Of a stretch of DNA of 64,000 bases, positions 12,701 through 22,789 are shown piece after piece. The DNA comes from Rhodosporidiobolus odoratus (lineage: Eukaryota; Basidiomycota; Microbotryomycetes; Sporidiobolales; Sporidiobolaceae): contig JAOANU010000001.1 of the NCBI GenBank assembly GCA_034387635.1, forward strand, positions 496,001-560,000, in the 5' to 3' direction. The notes below the pieces were generated by a model, which saw only the letters and a program-made list of their open reading frames with translations, did no database searches and was not told the origin of the DNA. Position numbers and translations under genes: made by a program. Every line of letters starts with the position of its first letter. Within the stretch, counting starts at the first letter, position 1.

Positions 12701-13510
12701 GAGGGTTTGCGGGCTGAAAAGAGTGAAGCGCGCATTCGATGTCGAAGCGCTGGTGGAGGCGGAGGGTCGGGCGGCGGGACGGCCCGCGAATTTTCGTCCA
12801 GCTACGGGTAGTGTAGGAGGTAGCTTGAATGACCCGGAAGACGAGGGGCCGGGAAAGCTCAGCCCCGCTGTCATACCTGGCCCAGGGGTGAGTGTTGCAG
12901 TCGAAGAGGAGGAGGGGCCGGAAAGGATAGCTGAAGAGGGGAAGTCGCTGGAAGCGTGTGGCGGAGGACCGGGAGTTGCCGACGTCGAAAGCGTTGGGGA
13001 TGAGGTCGAAGCAGGAAAGAAAGGAGAAGATGACGGAGCCTGATGCGGTGTGGCGGCGGCTAGCGAAGTCTGAGGGGCGCGCATGAGATGATTGAATTTG
13101 GCATTCAAAGCGGTCGAGGAAGGCGACAAGGCGAATGTCGGCGAGTGGCTGACAGCGTTCCATCCTTCGCTCACTCCTGAAATTGCTGCTGGCTTCGCTG
13201 TGGACCCCTCGGCTGACATGAATACAGTTTTGAGCGTTGCCCCAATGCCGTCATGGTTCAGGGAAGATCTTCCGAACGAAGGATTACTCGCTCCCATCCT
13301 GGCTGCGATGTGGGCGTTCTCGTTGTGGGCGGGGGAGTGTGATCCGTCTGCCGGGAGGAACGGACTCCAAACTGGTGGGCCGTGTTCAAAGGCGGGAGTT
13401 TGGGGAGGAAGGAAGTAGGAATCCATCGGTTCGTTGGTGCTCTTTGGCGATAGGCGAGGTCGAGCGTGAGGGTGTTGTCCATCTAGAGGCGGACTTCGCT
13501 TGTCGAGCAT
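9799..13510 (-). CDS. rhodanese-domain protein tyrosine phosphatase (Ptp2/Ptp3/Pyp1-like)
   Basis: The protein resembles the fungal tyrosine phosphatases that dephosphorylate and anchor MAP kinases (budding yeast Ptp2/Ptp3, fission yeast Pyp1/Pyp2). The exons on the minus strand are 13510-11702, 11551-11165 and 11019-9799, giving about 1138 aa. A disordered N-terminus is followed by a rhodanese-like module near residues 255-365, marked by ILILDIRPHTAYLQERL and INICVPSTLLRRPAF. This is the layout of the non-catalytic MAPK-docking module of the family. The PTP domain begins near residue 650 with LPAFLRSL and LNRFKNIFPYEHARVKL. It contains the WPD loop (RAWPDFDIP) and the P-loop HCSAGVGRTG near residue 985, so catalytic Cys and Arg are present. 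The PTP core carries a Gly/Phe-rich insert and a long Ser/Pro insert after the P-loop. ATG 13510 is used; an in-frame Met lies 28 codons later. Confidence 0.88.
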
Positions 13511-14305
13511 GCTGCACCGTGCGGAAGAGAGTGAGATGACAGCGAAGCCTGAGGAATCGGTGATGAGACTTGCGGAGGGAGGGTCTCTCTCTCTCTCTCT
13601 CTCTCTCGTTTCCGGGCAGGGGTGGCAGAGTGCGCACCCGGATGCAGTTGTGCACTCACTCGTACGTCTGACCGTTTCGTTCGGCAGCGAATCAGGATCC
13701 TTGCGAGGTTGCCTCCATCCTTCCGGCCCTCCCTTTTCTCTCGATCACTTTTCCAAGGTTCATCGATTCCACGCACCAGGGGCCCTACAACTCGTGAGTG
13801 GCTCGTGAGAAGACTGTGCGAGTAGGCAGGTCTCAGGGGCCTCGCCTGGTCTACACTTTTCGGTGCCCTTCGTTGTCCTGACCGCACTGCGCGTGCTGCT
13901 GACTACCACTGCTCAGCCCGGCTCGTCACCTTTCCAATCAATCTCAAGCCACAACTGCAACAAGAGCGACCTCGGCGCGGCAAGAGCTTCCTCGGACAAA
14001 TCTCACCGCTTCTTTGCCTCCCCAAACCCTGCCTGATATCTGAAGGTTACAACCCCACCGTTACACAGGTTTCCTTTCTTTCTTCCCCGCACTCCGTTCC
14101 CTCCAGCGTGGGCCTGGGTTACAAGGTGTCCAGAGGCGCCGAGCTGTCACCCTGGCCCATGTTCAATCAGAAGATGAGTGTTAGCAAATGTACTCTTCTT
14201 GTGCTGGCTACCCATCAATGCATTTTGACAGGGCCAACACAGTGAGACTCTTACTGAGCAGTATAAGTACCAGGTAACTGCAAGTTACACCCACTGCCAA
14301 GCACG
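13511..14305. other. upstream region of the phosphatase gene
   Basis: This 0.8 kb lies between the phosphatase start and the RPS26 tail duplicate. It contains an uninterrupted CT dinucleotide run at about 13585-13609, in the probable leader (GA on the transcribed strand). No gene is recognisable. Confidence 0.5.
13585..13609. repeat. CT/GA microsatellite
   Basis: An uninterrupted CT dinucleotide tract of about 12 units lies some 80 bases upstream of the phosphatase ATG. It sits in the likely 5' UTR or core promoter. Such tracts are length-variable and often occur in promoters of these yeasts. Confidence 0.85.
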
Positions 14306-14606
14306 TTTGCTGAAGGGAACAGCTTAGGCACGTCCGTCACCCGCGGGGCAGCAACAGCCTGAGGACTGTAGGGTGGCAGGGGTGGGAATGGAAGAGGAAC
14401 AATGAGTGAAGGGTGGGCCAGTGAAGGGAAGGAGCGAGAAGGAAGAAAAGTGGAGGGGCGAAAGAAAAAGAGAGAAGAGAAAAAGACAAGGCAAAGTCAG
14501 CTTTGGTCTGTCTGGAGGCAGAGCAGCGGAATTTATGCGCACGAGATCTTCTTTCCGTCCTTGTTGAAGCGGACACGAGGGGGAGGGGCGCGGTTGCGGC
14601 GGTTGA
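14306..14606 (-). pseudogene. duplicated 3' end of RPS26 (fragment)
   Basis: This 300-bp stretch is a near-identical copy of the 3' end of the RPS26 gene found at 16481-16779. It includes the last roughly 26 codons, the TAA stop and the start of the 3' UTR, in the same orientation. Identity stops abruptly at 14606, where the real gene continues with the rest of its last exon. There is no start codon and no upstream exon, so it cannot encode S26. The coding part is almost unchanged and the UTR part shows scattered differences, so the duplication is fairly recent or is homogenised. Confidence 0.85.
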
Positions 14607-14621
14607 TCTGTATGGTGCATG

Positions 14622-14643
14622 TGTAAGGGATCTCTCCCTTACA
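14622..14643. repeat. perfect 9-bp hairpin
   Basis: TGTAAGGGA is followed by a 4-base loop and its exact reverse complement TCCCTTACA. The hairpin lies only 16 bases beyond the breakpoint of the RPS26 tail duplicate, which suggests a link with the rearrangement, but chance cannot be excluded. Confidence 0.7.
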
Positions 14644-14803
14644 ACACTCTGGTGACGAAGTTGTGCTACGCTTCCGAGTTAAGGCACGGGGGAGTCACCG
14701 CAGTTCTACAGGGAGGGAAGGGTAGTGAGGTAGTGAGGAAGTGTGGATGTTCGGTGATGCGAGGACGGGACTCAATTGCGAACCTGGCTTGGCTTTCTTC
14801 TTT

Positions 14804-14893
14804 ACGCTCTCACTGAGTTAGATTGCCTGCCAGGTGCATAGCCGCTTCTCTAGAGCTCTGTAGACGCTCTCGCTGAGTTAGATTGCCTGCCAG
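14804..14893. repeat. two 30-bp repeats at 60-bp spacing
   Basis: The 30-mer at 14804-14833 recurs at 14864-14893 with a single mismatch. The shared core is CTGAGTTAGATTGCCTGCCA. The unit spacing is exactly 60 bases and the spacer between copies is unrelated. This is the only such repeat I noticed in the anomalous segment. Confidence 0.8.
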
Positions 14894-16705
14894 ACACATC
14901 ATTGGCCTTTCAATCCCTCTGCTACGAGCAAGTGAGGCGACAGCACGTCGCCTTTCAGCATGACAAAGTTGCTGAGCCGTGACATAGCTCCCTTGTGTCT
15001 CCTGATTTCTTGACAGTTTAGCACCACCCTGGACAAGGTGCAGATCTGCTGGAACTCGTGAGCTGGTCAAGGAATGTCCGTAGGGACAGACTTTGCACCA
15101 CTGAGCACGAGGATATGGTTTGGCTCTCGCCCTTTGTGTATGTCTGCCTTTAGATGGGAGTCCATTGCTTGGCAAACATGCATTGGTAGGCCACAAAACC
15201 TTGAAACAGCCTGATATACCCGTCTCCAGCCTTGCGTGGCTGTGTCTTGTACAAAGCGAGCCTTCCAGGGAAAGCTCCAAGCAAGAAGGCCATAGATTCG
15301 GAGTTGGCTCTGCCTGACTCATGGGCTGCCAATTGCTGGCAACAGGCACAGGTGGAGACAGGACACAAAGCCTGGAAGCTGCTCTAGCCAGCACCCTGCT
15401 CAAACTCATTTTCAAGTAATGTGAAGCGGAAGAGGCGGCAAAGATCAAAACTTGAGGTGCTTTCTCAGTATTAGACGCCTCTCAGGCCCTCGAGAAGGTC
15501 TCAAGCTCTGATCAATAACTATGGTGAGTGCAGCACATCAGCATGGACAGCTGGAACAACCTAGAGTTTGAGTTGAGAAGGCCATGGGACAGCAAGGTGA
15601 AAATACCACAGTGCAGGCTCGTATCTGTCAGCTGAGCTTCTCACGGCACCAAGGGACATAGACATGGTATGGCTGTCACCAGGCTAGGCTATCGCAATAA
15701 ACTTTGTCTCATGATCGTGATCATATGCGGTGCAATGACTCTGTTGTTGCCCTCTCCTATGCCGCCAAGCAGCTGACTGCGCTGTAGATTTGCTCTGACC
15801 ACCTGACCACTGTGAGGACCCAAGACAAGTTGCTGAACAAAGTGCCAGCAGAAACAGGTGGATCTACAGAGAGGCGGCCCACAGAAAGGTGGCATTTTAT
15901 CCTGGCCCTGCAGTTCTTTCCTATGGCAGTCCTACTGGCCTGCACCAAGATGTGGCCGCTGCTACGAACCATGCGTAGGTCTGTCATATACGCTTACTGT
16001 CATACATGTGAACATATTGCACTACTGGCTTTGCAGCAAGACTATGGTAGGTCTGGTCTTTGCGCTGACACTGGCCCGTTCCTACAATACATGCCTACAC
16101 CGTTAAGGGATAGCAACAACGTAGGACAACAGCATGGGGGGTAAGAGAGGAGAAAGTGGTGATGTAGTAGAAAACGATCGGGGTGTAGCGGAGAAGAGCC
16201 TGCAGAAAGCGCCTGCTAGCCCGTCGTCCGTTGCGGCGTCACACTATCGCCGTGCAGGCTGGGCCACATTTTCAGTACGGTGACACCATGTGTGCCTCTG
16301 TGTCCCGCCAGCAAAGGTGTTCACTCTTGACTTGGCGCGAGAACACCTCAATCGTGTAGAGGCAGTGGGAACAGCAGCGGAAGCACCCCTCACAAAGCCA
16401 GACTGAACTCGAGAGACTGTCCTGCGGGTCAACTCGAGGTTTCCCCTTCAAAGAGATGCAAGCTACAACAACTAACCACCTTTGCTGCAGGGAACAGCTT
16501 AGGCACGTCCGGCACCCGCAACAGCAGCAACAGCCTGGGGACTGTAGGGTGGCAGGAGTGGGAATGAAAGAGGAGTAATGTGAGGGGTGGGCCAGTGAAG
16601 GGAAGGAGCAAGAAGGAAGGAAAGTGGAGGGGCGAAAAAAAAGAGAGAAGAGAAAAAGACAAGGCAAAGTCAGCTTTGGTCTCTCTGGAGGCAGAGCAGC
16701 GGAAT

Positions 16706-17369
16706 TTATGCGCACGAGATCTTCTTTCCGTCCTTGTTGAAGCGGACACGAGGGGGAGGGGCGCGGTTGCGGCGGTTGACGACCGAACGGACACGGACGA
16801 CGTGGGCGTGGACCGCGCACGAGATGCAGTAGTGGATCTTGAGGTAGAGCTTGGGGAGGACGTACTCTACTCGCAAGCGAGCAGTGGTACATTGAGGGTT
16901 TCAGGAGGGAGCGATGAAAGAGATAGAAGAGAGGCGGGGGAGAAGGCGGAAAGAGGCGGGGGAGTAAGGAAGTGATGGAGGTGGGAGCAAACGACGGCAG
17001 AGGCGCGTTCGGCGATTCCGGCGATGAGGACAAGAGTAGAAGATGCAGCGGTTGAGGTGCGGGAGTCAGCAGAGCTGAAGGAGTAACACCAAACAGGAGG
17101 GAAGAGACGAACCAGGGTACACCGAAGCATCGCTCAAGTCACGGATGGCAGCAGTCTCGACCATGTTGCGGACGGTGAAGCGGCGGACCGCCTTGTCCTG
17201 TAAATAGCGAGCACAATCAGTCGGAAACCTCGAGCGAAGAGAGAGGCAAGAGAAGGCGGAATGCGAGACGAACCTTGGGGCACATGCGCGAGCAGTTGCT
17301 GCAGCGGATGGAGGCAACGTGGCCACGTCCAGCCTTGTTGCGGCCGCCGTTTCTTCTCTTCTTGGTCAT
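16706..17369 (-). CDS. RPS26: 40S ribosomal protein S26
   Basis: This is ribosomal protein eS26, a zinc-binding component of the small subunit near the mRNA exit site. The exons on the minus strand are 17369-17274, 17197-17113 and 16866-16706, giving 113 aa. It begins [18 protein letters not shown] and carries both cysteine pairs, [10 protein letters not shown] and HYCISCAVH. Joining exons 2 and 3 gives [15 protein letters not shown], the conserved S26 core. It ends with a basic tail rich in Arg and Pro. An acceptor-like CTACAG sits directly before the ATG, so an intron in the 5' UTR is likely, as is common for ribosomal protein genes. Its last 26 codons and 3' UTR are duplicated 1.9 kb downstream. 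Confidence 0.95.
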
Positions 17370-19199
17370 CTGTAGTACGTAGACAGGGCGGCAAGGTCAG
17401 CTTCGCCTCTCCAGCATGGGGTGGGATTGTTATTGCTCTGCCGGTCCGCCCCACTGTCCCTCCACGACTACTCTGGTGGGATGCAGGAAAGGCGGACCTT
17501 GGGCGAGTTGTGATGTGTGAGGAAGATAGAAGTCGAGGAGTGAGGTCGAGGGGGGAGGGAGGAGGGTGAAGTCGATATTGCTCGGTTGAAGGTTTGCTGA
17601 ACCGTCGGTCCGGCTTCTGCCAGCCTATCCACACCCCTGAAGCCCTCTGCGAGCCCCTATAGTCCATCTACCAGCTGCCTATGTGTTGACCTCAAAATCG
17701 GTCCAGCTCGACTTCAGTCGTCGATGTATTGGCAAGTCGAGTCGGTTGAAGGGGAGAGCAACAAGCAATAGACCAGAGAATGCCCTCACAATTCAAAGAA
17801 GTGGTTTTGAACGCGTGAGGGCGGCGGTCAAGACGAGGAAAAAGAAGAAGAGGCGAGCTCGCCCAGCTTGGTTTTGCGTTCGGCTTCTCTTGAAAGATTT
17901 CCTTGTTTCGCACCTTGTATTCGCCTATAACAATGTATTGCTTTGACCTAGAGTCCTGGACAACACTATGCGAGCGTGCCACGCAAGAACCAGCAGCTGA
18001 GGTCAGCTCGTCGGTTTCCTCCTCCTCCTCGAGTTCACCCTTTTCTCCACTCTCGTCGCCCTCTTATCGGTCCGCTGGCTTGTAAGTGACGATCAGAAGC
18101 CACACAAGAGGCATCGTACATGCCTGGCGACCTGTCAAACAGCCAGCTAGGTGAGCAGTGTCGCTCGCAAGCCTTTTCCTCCGCCCGGCCGTCCCTTCAT
18201 CTGGTCCACGCGCTCCCTGCGCGAGCCACAGCAAATCGTCGGCAAACAAAACAGCGATATCAGTATCCCCGCCTACAGGGCCACCTCGATGGACGCAAGT
18301 CTAAGCCTCTGCCGACTCGACTTTGTCTTTCTCCTCGCCTGACCTCGACCTCTGGCCGTGCCGATCCTCGCAATCAGTTCCGTCGCGCTCTAGCCCAACA
18401 TCACTAGTCCACCAAGGCACCAGTGTTGTCGTACCCGAACGCTATGCCCTTAGCGCTTGTACAGAAGACTCGACGGGAAGTTACCTTTTATTCTCCGACG
18501 CTCAACATGGGCTCACGTGGGGAACTTTCCTGTGACGCTACCGGCACAGACGCGTGCGCGAGGACTTGATCAGGGTCAAGACTTCTGGGAATTACGGAGT
18601 AGGCGGCAATACGCAACCTTTGCAGCTTTTCATCGACGCGAGAAGAAGTCCGTACAGAGCCTCAAACTGCTTCTGCCGCGATCAGTTCCAGGGATGTTCG
18701 GTCTGTAGCTTGGCAGAGTACGCCCGACCTGGCAGCCGCGCAAGGCTGTCAGGCAGGTGCTGACGAGAAAGCCCAATTGGCCTGCAAAGAAAAGGCTCGG
18801 TGGAGGTAGCCTTCGGCCTCTTTCGGAGCGAACCTGTGCGACCATAGACACTTTTGCGCTACTAGGCTGCTGCGGGTGCGGCATACTCCGACAGGCGAGA
18901 AGGCTAGGCGATTCGGTTTTTGACGGACTTGAGAACTCGCCGACTGCTTGACTTCTCGCTTCCGCCTGCTTACCTCTCTCGCCTTCTGTCTGACAGCAGA
19001 GTAGTAGGCTGATCAGTCTGCGGCTATACGGCTACTGCCCACCACCAGCAGCTGGTCTCCCTCCCTCTCTCTCTCCCTCTCCCCACTCAATACCACTTCC
19101 TTCAACCAACTTTCCCCTTTCTACTCCTCAACTCGTCTCGTAAGTCAGTCTAACTAGTGCATCAGGCGCAGAGATACTCACAGCTCTTCACTTGCATAG
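17370..19199. other. divergent intergenic region, RPS26 / BRCT gene
   Basis: This 1.8 kb separates RPS26 (-) from the BRCT gene (+). The first 300 bases probably hold the RPS26 leader and promoter. The last 150 bases are CT-rich, typical of a leader. Short frames near 17683-17946 and 18120-18407 match nothing I know. No further gene is supported. Confidence 0.5.
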
Positions 19200-22100
19200 A
19201 TGACCATGTCTCGCGCCCCTCCTACTCCTTCCGCCGCCTCTCTCCCTCCTCCTTCGACCACAATCACCCGATCCATGTCCCGCAAGTCTCCCGCCGTCGC
19301 CCACCCAAACTTATCAGAAGCACGTAGCTTCTCAGCCCCGATCAAGGCCAGCGTCGTAGGAACACTTCCCCGATCAAGGACCACCGCTTCCCTCTCTTCC
19401 TCCACATCCGGCCTCTCGCGCTCCCGCACATCCACCTTCGCGAGCAAGTCCATGTCGACCACCTCCGCCGCAACCCGAACCCGCCGCGTTCTCGTCGACT
19501 CGACCACCAACCACAACAACCCCGCAGCACCTTCACTCAACACCGCCGCAACCGATTTGCTCAAGTCACCCCCCAAGCGCAGTCGAGTCTCGAGAGCTCA
19601 AGCAGGTCAAATGACGGGCATGGGAGTCGTCAGAGCCGGCCCCAGCGTCGCTGGACAGCAGAAGAGCAGTCCGATTAAACGCTCTTCGTCCTCTTTCTCC
19701 ATGACGGCAGCGGCAAACGACCCGTTCTCGACGCAGTTCGTCAAGCCCTCCTTCGACTTCGAGGACAGCGCTACGAGGGGTAACGACGAGAGGCGGACGG
19801 TAAAGGCGATGCCGAGCGGCGAGGTCGTCGAGGGTAGGAGAAGGAGGCAGGCGAGTGCGTTGAGCGCGCTGGGAGAAGAAGGAGGAAACAGGATGGACGG
19901 CGTTGAGGAGGAAGGTAACGCCCGCCCGATGACTGGCGCGACCATCGCCACTGCCACGAACCCCTTCGACCTCACTTCGCCGGCGAAGAAGCCCTCGCAA
20001 CCTCCCCGCTCGCCCTCGAAAGCCTTCCTGGCCGCACCCGACCGAGGCAACGAGAAGATGGAGGTCGAAGGCTTGGCTGTCTCTCTCAGCATCCCGCCTT
20101 CTTCCCCCTTCCGAGGCGCCCTCTCTCCTCGTGCTCTTACCGGTAAGGCCTACCCCCCCTCGAATCCCGGCGCCTTTGACAACAGCAGCAACACCGGCTC
20201 ACTCCGCCGCAAACTCGACGAAATCTCCTCTTCCGATGATGAGGCCGACGAGCTCGACTTCCTCAGCCCCAGGAAGAAAACCAAGAGGCCGGCTCTTCCT
20301 TCTACCATCTCGACCACCGCCCCCTCGAGACGCTCGTCACAATCTGCTCCAGCCGGTCTCCGTTCCCCACCGCCGAAAAAGAAGCTCCCTTCTTCCGCCG
20401 CCGTCAGGGCTCAGGTCCGCGCCGTCGCCTCGACCACGCTTGCCTCTTCGATGTCCACCTCCAAGCCGGTCACTTCGACGGGTATGCAGCGCTCGGGGGG
20501 TGGCGGCAGGGCGTTCCCTCTGCCCAACTTGACTGCGCCTTCCAAGCTCCCTCGCAGCCAGCCCATACCTTCGCTTTCTTCCGCCTCTTCCGCTTCTTCC
20601 GCCTCTTCCGCCTCTTCCGCCTCTTTCGCCTCTCCCGTCGCCCCTCCCGTTCTCGCATTCAGCGCCGTCCCTATTCCTACCACTACCGAAGACGCGGGCA
20701 ATCGGATCCTTCCTCCATGTCTCTCTGGCCCGAACACCCTCACTCGTTCGACGAGACAGGCCATCCAAGTCAGCGGCGTACCGATGCAGGTCGAAGGCGA
20801 AGGCGCTAGTCGCCTTCCGCGGCCTGCGCGAGCGGTCGTCCCAGCTCCCGCCTTGTTGCCTATCGAAGACTCCATGGTCGTCGACGCTTCCTCTTCTTTC
20901 GCCGTCGCTTCAACCTCAACTTCAGCCTCGACCTCCATTGCCGACTCCACCTTTGCCGCCGTCTCTTCCGCCAACACTTCGAAGAGCGAAGAGACTGCTC
21001 GCCGCCTCGCCAACTTGCAGAGCATGCTCAGCCGCCTACAAATGCCTGCCAGTCGCCGCACGAGCGGCGGAGGCGACACTTCTCTTGCCAACAGCAGTAT
21101 CGCAAGCACGGCAGGCGGGCAGAGGGAGTACAAGGTACCTATCGCTCCACCCGCTGAGTCTGGTGCGATGAACAGGAGGACAAGCCTTCCTCGCCGGACG
21201 TCGACCGGGGCCAATGAATCTACTTCCATGGCGGCTCCCCCTCCGCCGCCGAGAGCCACCCTAGGTACTCGAAGACGCTCGAGCGTCTCGAGCCGCCCCG
21301 CGGGAGGCATCGTCAATACCTCGAACGCGATGACCCGTGCAGGAGGCCACGTCTCCATCTCCTCAGTTTCCGCTCCGAGTCTGCCCTCTTCTTCCTCTTC
21401 CACCTCGTACTCGCGCCGTCGTGCGTCCTCATCCGCTGGCGTGACGAACACCTCGCTGTCACTTGACTCGTCTATCATTGCTGAGTCGGCGGCAGCGGTA
21501 GGCGTGGCGGCCAAGGAAGGTAAGAGCGTCCTCAAGGGGGTTGTGGCGTTTGTGGATGTCAGGACAGCAGAGGGAGATGATAGCGGGATGGTCTTTGTGG
21601 ACATGCTAAAGGGGCTCGGGGCAAGGGTAAGTTACACCTCTCACCTCGTCCTTCTCCCCTCTCAATACAATACGAGCTCACTCTGCTTCACTCCCTCTTT
21701 AGGTAACCGTTCGCCCTTCCTCTCTTACCACCCACATCGTCTACAAGTCAGGTCGACCGTCAACCCTCCAATTCTACCGTACCCTTCCTCCATCATCTCG
21801 CCCAAAAGTAGTCGGTATCGCTTGGGTCGTCCGCTGCGCCGAAGTCGGCGCTCGAGTCGACGAGGGTCCCTTCAGGGTTGAGGAAGTCGAGGGACAAAAG
21901 GAGAATCGCGCGGCTGCTTCCTCCTCGACTGGCTCGGGGGTAGCGAAAGCAGGCACGAAGAGGGAGGTTGGGGCGATGGCGCAGGCGGCGCTTGGGTTGA
22001 GCAGTGGACCTGGTGGCAAAAGTGCGGCACCGAATAAGGTACGTCGCTTCACCCTTGTCTCCTTTTCCACCAGGCAACAGGAAGACTGACAGCGGTTTTC

Positions 22101-22406
22101 TTCTTTCCTCGCAACAGCGTCGTCGCTCTATGGAGCCGAAAGCTCTCGCCGCTCTCAACCAGTCTGCCAATGCATCTGCTGCCGCTGAGTCTGCCCGTAC
22201 GTCCTCTTTCCCTTTTTGTACAGCACGTCGTGTCTGACCTGTTTCCTGCTTTAGTCAAAGCCTCCATCGCAGCTTCCATCGACCGCGCAAGGCGTAAGAG
22301 CCTCCAATACGCACCGAAAGTCGGCAGTCCGCTTGCAAAGCGGGTCTTCTCGGTGCTGCCGGATCCGTCGGCTGATGATCAAGACGACGACGACGACGAC
22401 GAGTGA
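19200..22406 (+). CDS. BRCT-domain protein, microcephalin-like BRCT
   Basis: The exons are 19200-21626, 21703-22038, 22118-22196 and 22255-22406, giving about 997 aa. The first 770 residues are Ser/Pro/Arg-rich and probably disordered. They include SP and TP sites and a tract of (SSA)n near residue 460. A single BRCT domain lies near residues 780-870: VLKGVVAFVDVRTAEGDDSG, VFVDMLKGLGARV, THIVYKSG and VVGIAWVVRCAEVGARVDE. The VDVRT and GWVVRC-like signatures resemble the first BRCT of microcephalin. A chromatin or DNA-damage role is inferred from that likeness only. The protein ends in an Asp/Glu run. Exon 1 ends exactly inside the BRCT domain, and all phases close. Confidence 0.82.
20576..20630. 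repeat. 9-bp coding repeat (Ser-Ser-Ala)n
   Basis: About six tandem copies of a TCTTCCGCC-type 9-mer encode repeated Ser-Ser-Ala within the disordered part of the BRCT protein. The copies are nearly exact, so the length may vary between strains. Confidence 0.8.
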
Positions 22407-22789
22407 AACAGGACAAAAACATCAATCACCCCTCGCCATCATTGTTGATTCTTCCCCCCTACGAGCACCCCTTACTTTCACTCCATCTCCTCGCATGATC
22501 TTTTTTTACTCATTTCTTTGTAGCCTCTTCTCTCGCCTCGGGTTTCTTCTGGTCTCACTCCTTCGCCTTTCTGTCGAGTTCGCCCCTTTCTTGTTGCATA
22601 ACTGCCTTTTTCCTTCTTTACCATACCTAGCTATCGTTCGCATCCTACTCATGCCTTACGCTCATTCGTCACGCATTGTGAAACTCTGGCACAACCATAC
22701 AGAGCGTTTTCAGTGAGGGTGCGAGGCGAATGAAGGCTTCCTCTGCGACAGCCTCTCACCAGCAGTATAAGTCTGGCTGCATTGCGCTG
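22407..22789. other. convergent 3' intergenic region
   Basis: The BRCT gene and the asparagine-synthetase-like gene converge here. The sequence is T-rich on the plus strand after the BRCT stop. No gene is seen. Confidence 0.6.

Larger units (their letters stand above)
14607..16480. other. anomalous segment bracketed by RPS26 tail copies
   Basis: This 1.87 kb lies between two direct copies of the RPS26 3' end. It appears visibly less GC-rich than its surroundings. The longest open frames, about 210 codons minus at 14810-15448 and 110 codons plus at 15812-16144, match no family I recognise. It contains a perfect hairpin and a 60-bp-period repeat, listed separately. I see no transposase, reverse transcriptase or terminal repeat. 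It may be an insertion, a non-autonomous element or sequence displaced in the rearrangement that copied the RPS26 tail. Confidence 0.5.

Noticed and set aside
13585..13609. CT repeat considered as part of a CRISPR-like or telomeric array
   Set aside because: It is a simple dinucleotide microsatellite without spacers.
14810..15448. 212-codon minus-strand frame in the anomalous segment
   Set aside because: It contains the 60-bp repeat, has no recognisable domain and no homologue I can name; I kept it as unexplained sequence rather than a gene.
20411..21604. 397-codon open frame on the minus strand opposite the BRCT gene
   Set aside because: It is the mirror of a Ser/Ala-rich, GC-rich coding strand; its translation is Glu/Ala/Arg-rich low complexity with no family signal, and the plus strand carries a real BRCT domain.
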